Assembly (NCBI GenBank): GCA_003439945.1
Contig: QVRM01002377.1
Coordinates: 124,001-188,000, forward strand
From: Dermanyssus gallinae
Lineage: Eukaryota > Arthropoda > Arachnida > Mesostigmata > Dermanyssidae
Direction of reading: 5' to 3'
DNA length: 64,000 bases
In this document: positions 56,846-64,000 of the stretch, piece after piece
How positions within the stretch are numbered: position 1 is the first letter of the stretch
Layout: each line of letters opens with the position of its first letter
The notes under the pieces: generated by a model
What the model saw: only the letters and a program-made list of their open reading frames with translations
The model's database searches: none
What the model was told of the DNA's origin: nothing
Made by a program: the position numbers and the translations under genes

Positions 56846-57420
56846 TCGGTGTTCCAACGATAAGTTCATTCCGGCTCGATCTCGAAGTTCCGACCAAGTT
56901 CGAGTCGTTTCGACGGATTTAGGTCGGCTCGTTCGGCCAGCAGCTACAGCAACGGCGACGCCATCTTGAATTTGATCTTGTTTGAGCGGTGACGCTCGTC
57001 GCCCACCAGGCTGGGAGAGGGCAGCAGCTGCGGTGGCGCAAGCGTCGCCGGCGCCGCCGCTGCTGCTGCTGGCTTGTGATATAGTAGGGCTCAGTGGTGC
57101 GTCTATGGTCATTCGTAGCTCGGCAGCGCTGGAGGCTGGGCGGTACGTATAGATAGGAGTGGTGTTTTGTGCGTCGTTAGCAAGTCTACGTCTCAACTTA
57201 AGGAATCAGCTCCGGAGCATGCATCTTCACAAGTCAGGTATTCGTAACAACCACACATCCGAGATGAGCGAAAACGGCACAAGTTTCAAGCGGACGAGCT
57301 GCTTCATCGCTGCGACTTCGCCTCCACGACGACGACCAACAAGAAGAAGACTACAACAACTACCATATACTACTGCGCAGTTACGCTCGACGAACCCCCC
57401 ATGATGACCTCGACTGCCTG
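56846..57420. other. GC-rich block, candidate promoter or 5' exon
   Basis: An abrupt change from (TA)n to GC-rich DNA with GCT/GCC runs (57045-57072). A minus-strand frame (open from 57205 to 56843) encodes an Ala/Ser-rich, disordered-looking peptide with no domain. A plus-strand frame (57159-57404) is Arg/Thr-rich. Either could be part of an untranslated first exon. Splice sites were not proven. Confidence 0.35.
56960..56969 (-). promoter_or_regulatory. CAAGATGGC motif (YY1/Pho-like)
   Basis: The minus strand reads CAAGATGGCG, matching the animal YY1/Pleiohomeotic consensus AAGATGGC often found at transcription starts or around initiator codons. It sits in the GC-rich block. A single short motif, so weak evidence. 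Confidence 0.25.
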
Positions 57421-57851
57421 CTGCTGCGAAGCTAGCCGTGAGCCAGTCATTGTTCCTTCAATTTAGTTTCGATTGAGATCATTGCGTGTATTGATCATAT
57501 GCGTAATTTTCGTCGTTACAAATGCCGTATATAATTGTGGCCACAAAATGTGGTTTGCGGGGTCTACCATATGCTACTCCACCTACCTAGGTACGGCGAA
57601 CATATGATGATGTGCAGCGTCGCTGCCGTCTGTCTTGCTTTTGTCCGAATTTGTCACGGTTTCCGTCAATTTCGGCGTGTGATGCGTATCGAGAGTATTG
57701 AAATAGGCCGCCAGAGCAGGTCCTATATAGGTCCGTATACGGGGGTTGTCTGCAGACTGCAATCACCCCTTCTATGCAATAGATCTATCGATATATACCT
57801 GACTTCATAAGTTAGCGGCATCAAAACCTCACCGTTTCCACAATCATCACT
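57421..57851. other. No gene assigned
   Basis: Mixed composition; a 91-codon plus-strand frame (57535-57810) has no recognised domain. Confidence 0.35.
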
Positions 57852-57981
57852 ATTTCATCGATTCTACAACCTCATCGTGTCTCCACCCACCAAGGGAGCC
57901 AGCTTTAAGCTAACTTATTTCATCGATTCTACAACCTCATCGTGTCTCCACCCACCAAGGGAGCCAGCTTTAAGCTAACTT
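57852..57981. repeat. Perfect tandem duplication, 65-bp unit x2
   Basis: The unit ATTTCATCGATTCTACAACC...AGCTTTAAGCTAACTT starts at 57852 and 57917 and is identical in the two copies. Confidence 0.96.
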
Positions 57982-58347
57982 GCTGCTATAATCATGATGA
58001 CAATGCGGGAGATCTGCATCCACAATATGAAGCGATCGGGGAAACGTTTCCGAGGCTTCCAGCAATCAGTCTCTCAGTTAGATCATCTGAGCGCAAGAGA
58101 CGGTTACTTAGCTGCTTGCTCACTGCGTATGTACTTGTTTTTTGCCGACAAGAGACGGAAAACGTGCATACATCATCATCATCGCCAGCAGTAGCTGACG
58201 CCATGACGCAAATGTCGCTGATCTATGGCCGCTGCGCCATCTGGAACGTTCTCGTTGCGACCACCGAATTTACTGCGTCGTTGAGCTAAGCCTCGTTAGG
58301 CTTCTGGTTGGTGGCTTGCTGCGTACTTGTTGCGAGCGGCCGCCCGT
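57982..58347. other. No gene assigned
   Basis: Open on both strands for 60-115 codons, without a recognised domain. Contains CATCATCATC near 58169. Confidence 0.35.
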
Positions 58348-58475
58348 GTCGGCCATGTTAGGGCGAGCGTCCCACCGTCGGCCATGTTAGGGCGAGCGGC
58401 CCAGCGTCGGCCATGTCTGAGCGAGCGGCCCAGCGTCGGCCATGTCTGAGCGAGCGGCCCAGCGTCGGCCATGTT
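58348..58475. repeat. 29-bp minisatellite, 4 copies plus partial
   Basis: The unit GTCGGCCATGTCTGAGCGAG + CGGCCCAGC starts at 58348, 58377, 58406, 58435 and (partial) 58464. The first two copies have GTTAGGG instead of GTCTGAG. Confidence 0.95.
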
Positions 58476-59415
58476 GGTGTTGGAAATTCTCCGAAGCTTG
58501 CGGAAGCCGTGTATGTCGTCATCGTCGAGTGAGGCATATGACGCATTGGCAATGCTGGCTACATATGACGCACCAGCTCGAATTCGTGGAACAGGATGGA
58601 AACGTTCTCGAAGCCCAACCGTGCCCCGTGTTCAAAGTGCGTTGTCGGTAAGTCCCGTGCGTTTCTACCTCACCTCCCCCCCGACCTTTCAGACACAATG
58701 GTGACTCGTGAGCATCTTCTAATGGTGACTCATGAGCTCCCCCGGGTATCCGACATAAAAAAAAACAGTGCTTCCGATACTCAGACATACAGATGCTTAA
58801 TGGTACAGATGAAATCAACGACAGTAACAACAACGTGATAGCTTATTTGCTCGTTTGAAGTGACCAGTTGCATACTTACATGAAATCGGTAGCGAGTGTC
58901 TCGCTAAAGAGCTCAGTCTGCTTGTGATTATCCCCATTTGTGTGTCGATTGTACCATGCCTCGCAGATTTCCTAGAGTTTCTGTGTTGTGCGTGTGTTGT
59001 CCGATGATTTTGTCTTCGTCGCATTTTATAGACGTTCAGAAACGCAGGATGAACGATAAAGTAACAAAGAAGAGCATGAGACACCAGATGAGACAAATCC
59101 CGTGCATTACGGTGTCTCTTGACCATTGTATCGCGTTCAACCCTGTCGGGGCGTATGGATGGCTCGCTGACTGGCGGTGTCCTCAACGCTGGTGCAATCT
59201 GTCTGGGTTCCTGCGTCCAAACGAATGATTGAATGAACGGACCTGAATGTACCTGAACGTCACCCCACTATCAGCTGCGTATATGATCTGCACTCGTTGT
59301 TTTGGCTAAGCCAGCACTCGGACGGGCCTCGCGCGTACGTAGACAAAATCAGAGTAGCAATCTATTTGCTCAACAATGCTCTGCGTCCAGCACATCAATC
59401 CGCTTGCTTGCCGGA
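58476..59415. other. No gene assigned
   Basis: Frames up to 123 codons on the minus strand (58815-59186) have no recognised domain. A short CGAATGATTGAATGAACGG-type near-repeat occurs at 59220-59260. Confidence 0.35.
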
Positions 59416-59632
59416 GGCCGTGTCCAGGACATCAACGCTTACCGTTGGCCGTGTCCAGGACATCAACGCTTACCGTTGGCCGTGTCCAGGACATCAACGC
59501 TTACCGTTGGCCGTGTCCAGGACATCAACGCTTACCGTTGGCCGTGTCCAGGACATCAACGCTTACCGTTGGCCGTGTCCAGGACATCAACGCTTACCGT
59601 TGGCCGTGTCCAGGACATCGTAACTTCCGTAG
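59416..59632. repeat. 31-bp minisatellite, 6 copies plus partial
   Basis: The unit GGCCGTGTCCAGGACATCAA + CGCTTACCGTT starts at 59416, 59447, 59478, 59509, 59540, 59571 and (partial) 59602. The six full copies look identical. As 31 is not a multiple of three, the array passes through all three plus-strand frames, and all three are open across it, each giving a 31-residue repeat (blocks such as AYRWPCPGHQRL). Confidence 0.97.
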
Positions 59633-60382
59633 GCTGCGCCTAGGACATCATTACCATCATCATCGTCCCTCGGGCTGTTGGCTTTGAGTACTTGTCGGCA
59701 TCGTACGCCCTCCGGCGCTTCAACCGCTTTTCTGTCGGCGTCAACCGAGGTCTTCGGCGCTGGGCGGCCTCTCACCCACCTTTACTATAAGGACGAGGAG
59801 GGTTGGTTTCGGCAGCGGCTAACACCAGACGCCTCGACGGCAGCGGTCACCAGCGCGTCAAGGCTTTACCTTCGTCCTGTTCGGGGACACCTGTCGTCTA
59901 TTGCGACGCAGCTCGAGATAATGGCGATGCTGATGATGATGACCTTGGCTGTGGATGTGCTGCGACCGTCTTCAGTATGCTGCGCTAGGAGCGTCCTGTG
60001 CCTTCTTCTCTATATGCTCGTCTTCTCTTCTTGCAGTTTGTTTCTTTGTTTTTGTCGTACGTGTCTGCGAGGCTGCTTTTGTGTTTTGCGTGTAAGTCGC
60101 CATGTGTTGTATATCCATCAAATATGTTTTGCGCAGTTGGCCGACCACTGGTCTTTCGCTGCTGCTGCTGCTGCTGAGGACTCGCACAGCGGATCATGCA
60201 AGCTGCAGGGCCACACATGCCAACAAAATAATACTCGCAAGCGAATACTCGAGAGTACATCGAAAAATCTCCCAATGGTCAACACATCCGCAACGCCAAC
60301 GCCAGCAGAACGAGGCACTATCGGCACTATCAGTGATACAGAGTTGGATGGATCCGCATTTCATCGCTATTCGGTGACGTAA
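59633..60382 (+). CDS. Open frame of ~250 codons, unidentified
   Basis: Open from a stop at 59630 to a stop at 60380-60382. No ATG at the left end, so it would need to be an exon. The translation has a Cys/Leu-rich hydrophobic middle (SVLCLLLYMLVFSSCSLFL), an Ala run from a GCT array, and a Ser/Thr-rich tail ending 'GSAFHRYSVT'. No domain recognised. An acceptor-like TCTCTTCTTGCAG/T at about 60022-60035 lies inside the frame. Could be coding, or untranslated exon sequence kept open by GC and triplet content. Confidence 0.2.
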   Translation, partial: AAPRTSLPSSSSLGLLALSTCRHRTPSGASTAFLSASTEVFGAGRPLTHLYYKDEEGWFRQRLTPDASTAAVTSASRLYLRPVRGHLSSIATQLEIMAMLMMMTLAVDVLRPSSVCCARSVLCLLLYMLVFSSCSLFLCFCRTCLRGCFCVLRVSRHVLYIHQICFAQLADHWSFAAAAAAEDSHSGSCKLQGHTCQQNNTRKRILESTSKNLPMVNTSATPTPAERGTIGTISDTELDGSAFHRYSVT

Positions 60383-60910
60383 CGAAGCCATGAAGGCCAT
60401 AAGGGATGCGTAACTGTTCGAAATATGTACATATATTTATAATTCTGTATATGTTTCCAATCTGGACAGGGTATAGAACATACTCTATTTAAGCTAAGAA
60501 TTTGCCATCCGCCCATTTTATGTCATGCTGCGGTGTGGAAGTTTTCCGTTTACTTCATTCGTGGTAGTCGACGTAGTTTTCTACTCGTAAAGTAGGTAGG
60601 TAGCCAAGCGATGGTGTGCCGTGAGTGTTTCGTCGTAGGTACTCGGCGGACACGGAAGCATACCTGGAAGAACCGAAAAACTACGCAGCGTGGATAGGCG
60701 TAGAATGGCCCGCTTCGACCCCCCCCCCCGTTCACCACGAATTGGACAGTCGATTCTGTGCCAGGCTGGTCACCCCAGAAGAAGTTGTGAAAAGAGGGAA
60801 GCGAGGCCGTGCGAAATCGATTTTTTGTGTGGGTTGCTGTTTTTCTCGTTGCTGTTTTAGTTGCCGAAAACGGAAAATATAGGTGTCGGTGGGCGACTGA
60901 TGTAGAGTGA
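60383..60910. other. No gene assigned
   Basis: AT-richer at its left; a run of 10 C near 60720-60729. Minus-strand frame 60550-61089 is open but dominated by Cys/Leu runs that mirror CAA repeats on the other strand. Confidence 0.35.
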
Positions 60911-61591
60911 GTGAGGGCCACTCGTATTCGTTCAACGTCCGGACGACGTCTACAACAACAACGACAACAACAGCGACAACAACAACAACAACACAGCGAC
61001 GACAACAACAACAACAACAAGAATAATGGTCCAGCGACACAGCTCCCCGAAGAGAAAACAACTCCCAACATACACAGCAAGGACATCAATCAGCCACAAC
61101 CACAGTCACGCGCGTATATAAACAAGGACATCACACCAGCAGCCACATCAACATCAGGTCACCACCAATCAATCACTACTACCATTGTCGGAACCACGCT
61201 CACCATCAACCACGACAGCGGCTATCAGCACATCCAGCCATACAAGGACGACCACTACGAAAACAACAACAACAACAACGTCAACAACGACACAAGACGA
61301 CACGAGCATCTCATCCCCTTCAAGCGAGAACCTGTTTTTGTTTCTGTCTGGTTTTGCTTTTCTCTCTCTCTCTCTCGTTACGCTTTCTCTCTCTCCTTAC
61401 GCTTTTCTCAAACACGTGATCAGCCCTCATCGATGACGACGCAGCAGCATCATCGTCATCATCATCAGCTCTTGTTCGACTTTGTCCGTTTGCAATCTGG
61501 AAAGCCGCTTGCGCTGCGATTTCCTATTCCCTACTGCCGAAGATTGCCGGGGCCGTTTCTCGTGGGGCGCATGACCGACTTAACAGTTTAA
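60911..61591 (+). CDS. Gln/Asn-rich open frame, unidentified
   Basis: Open for 226 codons between stops at 60908 and 61591, with no ATG near its start. Content: poly-Gln with Arg, poly-Asn, a Thr/Ser/His-rich middle, more Asn, a CT-run-encoded Ser/Leu segment, and a His-rich part (TTQQHHRHHHQ). This composition is typical of disordered parts of arthropod transcription regulators. It also arises by chance from CAA/CAG arrays (60949-61020, 61260-61280). It could be an internal exon; no domain recognised. Confidence 0.25.
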   Translation: MRATRIRSTSGRRLQQQRQQQRQQQQQHSDDNNNNNKNNGPATQLPEEKTTPNIHSKDINQPQPQSRAYINKDITPAATSTSGHHQSITTTIVGTTLTINHDSGYQHIQPYKDDHYENNNNNNVNNDTRRHEHLIPFKREPVFVSVWFCFSLSLSRYAFSLSLRFSQTRDQPSSMTTQQHHRHHHQLLFDFVRLQSGKPLALRFPIPYCRRLPGPFLVGRMTDLTV

Positions 61592-62986
61592 CGGACCGTA
61601 GCTTCTACCGGATAGAGAAGAGGAAAAGGATCTTCAACACGACCACCACCGACAGACATCTTTGCCTGCTGTGCGGCACACTACTGAATGCGTATCGGCC
61701 AACTTAAACGAATGGTTCAGCTACAGGTGACTTGTTGATTTAGATCTTTACTAGATCGAGGTATTTGCTCTTCCACTATTAGGGACGCTCGCCGGACCGA
61801 CATTCGTGCTTATGTATTATAGTTCGTTTCCTTGATATTTTGCTCCTACGAGCATATGATGAGCGATGAAACTGGGACATGTGATATATTCAGAAACAAG
61901 AGGGCTAAGTGCTCTCTTTGTTTTGTCGTATATGTGATATATTAAGTTTTGGGAACGCACAAGGGGACATCCAATGTTGCGGCAATGATTATGTGAGTTG
62001 GAAATATACATGCATATATATACTGGGTGTAGGCGGGTTGACACTACCAACAATGTCTGCAGGGCCCGTCGATATATGAAGGCAGCCGCTGCCCCGAGTC
62101 TACGGCGCCATTGCAGCGTTTCGACTGGATCTTGCGTAGTGACCTGAAGCAGTCCATCGCCCTAACCGCTCCTGATCGCTTCCTGGCTTGGCGGGTGAGA
62201 ACTCGTGCTGTGGAACGTTCCTCGCATCAGCGAGCACCGCTATTCGATGTTTTCTGCTGTGCTGTACAACACTTTTGGGGCGTTATCGGTGTTATTTCTG
62301 CAGGTCTCTCGCGTCCAGTGCCTAGCGTCCAATCGCGACGTCCAATCGCGAATGTATCACTGTTTATTTTCGAAGTATCGGGAGAGGTTTCCGTTCAACC
62401 CCGACGTGAGGCTATTATTACATCCCATTTGTAAGGTAACAGAGTTTGTAAACACTATGGGTTCAGGCGCGTCGTAAGCGTCTTTTTTCAGCATATTTAT
62501 GCACTCGCACACTATGTGATCATCAATCTCTATAGTGTAACGTTCGCATATTGCATCGTAGCTAGGAGAATCTTATTTTGTGAATCGTAATCGTATTTCG
62601 TAGTGGCGCATAGCTGCGCTTAGGTAGGCAGAAGACAGGCCCTTGTCTGTCCACAGGTCATTCACGTTCCATTGTACATCGTACGGGAGTGGCCGGTTGG
62701 TGGACCGATTTCTCTTCACACCTATCTTCGTGGATCATCTCACCTCTCCGAAACTCCGATATCATCTGCTCAAAAAATGCATCGCCCAAAAACACCTTTT
62801 ATTATCAGGCAAGCGCAGACCCAACGGGTCATAGCTCATTTTTCTGGTTATTATCATACTTAGCCCGAGTCAATGTATTTTGGGTACTTGTGGGGCATAT
62901 GATGTATTTTTAATGAGCACATGGCTGTTTCAAGTCTATTTATAATGGGCTTTGTGGTGCAAATGTGTATGTGAGGTTTTTACATA
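61592..62986. other. No gene assigned
   Basis: Overlapping plus-strand frames of 90-107 codons (62111-62477) have no recognised domain. The rest is featureless. No (TA)n array longer than ~10 bp here. Confidence 0.35.
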
Positions 62987-63388
62987 TTGTTTATTTTTAG
63001 ACCTTTGTACAACGAGAATTGGTCGGTCATGAGTGAATTTATATTTGAAAAGCAAATACGCTTCAAATGTTCCAATGATAAATTTTCACCTCAGTGTAAG
63101 CAAGTTCTTAGACGTAAGAATACCGTGTATGGCGTCTATTATGTATCGCGGGGTGTTGTCAACTGTGGATGTATGCGAGGGGGGGACACGCTGTTAGGTA
63201 GATGGCCTTTGTTTCTTCCTATACTTGCACTTCAGGCTAGAAGAATTTGCCCGAAATCTTCACGCACAGCTTCGACAGCTTGGAAGACGGTTCCGATCTT
63301 TGTGAGTAAATTAGACTGCGCGCCTTTTCTGCGTCAACTTGATCTACTACCATCTACCCCCGTGGAAGCACTTCACCTTGCTGCATAA
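62987..63388 (+). CDS. Exon-like open frame, unidentified
   Basis: The frame is preceded by TATTGTTTATTTTTAG, an acceptor-like pyrimidine-rich tract plus AG ending at 63000, and stays open for ~130 codons. The translation 'PLYNENWSVMSEFIFEKQIRFKCSNDKFSPQ' and later Cys-containing text have mixed composition without simple repeats, unlike most open frames nearby. No domain or family recognised, no matching donor defined. Confidence 0.2.
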   Translation: MFIFRPLYNENWSVMSEFIFEKQIRFKCSNDKFSPQCKQVLRRKNTVYGVYYVSRGVVNCGCMRGGDTLLGRWPLFLPILALQARRICPKSSRTASTAWKTVPIFVSKLDCAPFLRQLDLLPSTPVEALHLAA

Positions 63389-64000
63389 CCGTGAGCTCTT
63401 CTGTTTGACGATATGTCCCGTTGCCCTAAGAAGGGATTTGTTGTAAGTGATATTAGTGAGTCACAATTGGACCTTTGGCTTAGTTTTGGTGTGGACATCG
63501 AGCCCGATGGCAAAGATCTTCCTAGGTAGGAAAACGTCCATGTGCCGTGTGTTTCGTTCTCACTAGGGTCAGCCTGCTGGGCGGTTGTATCCTAAGTGCG
63601 CATACGAGGTTTTTCCATCGATCGTCTACATCGGCGAGTCGCGGTGCAACGGCTTCGACACCAGCCCGACCAGACAGACGTCGACGAATACCAAACCAAT
63701 GGGTCAGCGACGGCAATCAGTCTTCCTCCATCTGGGTAGGCGAGTGGTACTTTTTCTCCTAGCACGTGCCTCGTTCTATGCCTTTGTCTTCCGTAGGCAG
63801 GTAGCAGTCGTTTTGTATCCACAGGTCGCGTCCCATCTATCGACGCTCTTGAGACGAAACGTTACCCCGGTAAACGGACAGTGGCAAGTCGGGACCTACA
63901 AATGATAATGTGGAGGCGCTGTGCTTTCTTCCGGTCTTCTTTAATACGTCGTCGTTCTTCTGCACGTAAGCGGTTGCAAATCTTTCATACCGTTGAATCC
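63389..64000. other. No gene assigned
   Basis: Open frames of 64-106 codons on both strands (for example plus 63585-63905) have no recognised domain. Confidence 0.35.

Noticed and set aside
59297..59687. Three overlapping ~105-residue repeat proteins
   Set aside because: They are one 31-bp minisatellite read in three frames; no ATG context or domain supports any of them as a gene. Kept as a repeat finding.
60550..61089. 179-codon minus-strand frame with poly-Cys/Leu
   Set aside because: It is the mirror of CAA/CAG repeats on the plus strand, starts at a non-ATG codon and has no domain.

Overview
This window looks like a stretch of animal nuclear genome, most likely an arthropod (possibly a chelicerate); the lineage cannot be fixed from sequence alone. 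The grounds are: no bacterial-style gene packing, non-coding DNA everywhere, very long (TA)n microsatellites, CAG/AAC-type trinucleotide-rich tracts typical of arthropod genes, and relics of animal transposons (mariner, Tc1-like, CR1-like and R1-like LINEs, tRNA-derived SINEs, MITEs). No intact cellular gene, rRNA gene or functional tRNA gene could be recognised, and no CRISPR, prophage or plasmid feature is present.

Layout. 0-5 kb: a mariner transposase fragment at the left edge, (TA)n hairpins and trinucleotide-rich DNA. 5-12.9 kb: one MITE, a ~92-bp tandem repeat in which a (TA)n tract has expanded, and a decayed CR1-like LINE on the minus strand. 12.96-17 kb: a 1.26-kb near-perfect palindrome, a tRNA-derived SINE abutting it, and a 1.5-kb DNA transposon relic with ~500-bp terminal inverted repeats. 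19 kb: a second mariner relic. 21.7-29.4 kb: a LINE graveyard in which a plus-strand LINE sits inside a minus-strand R1-like LINE. 29.66-32.05 kb: the youngest-looking LINE copy, R1-like, 5'-truncated, with a reverse transcriptase frame of over 500 codons, one frameshift and a 13-bp target-site duplication. 35-39 kb: LINE scraps, a small MITE and an inverted SINE. 40.7-42.1 kb: a complete-ended Tc1-like transposon with 189-bp inverted repeats and a dead transposase. 42.6-45 kb, 48.5-50.9 kb and 53.3-53.9 kb: further LINE relics. A second MITE copy lies at 46.9-47.4 kb.

From about 55 kb to the right edge the character changes. Recognisable transposons disappear after 54 kb, GC rises, and the DNA fills with trinucleotide runs, a ~350-bp direct duplication and three tandem arrays (65, 29 and 31 bp units). 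This is the best candidate for the flank or 5' untranslated exons of a host gene, but no coding exon could be identified with confidence.

The elements interact mainly by insertion: LINE into LINE, Tc1 into (TA)n, SINE beside palindrome, LINE into an older unique locus. All protein-coding relics carry stops, frameshifts or lost catalytic residues, so none is likely to be autonomous now. Reading frames in this DNA often lack an ATG and were judged by protein motifs rather than by length.
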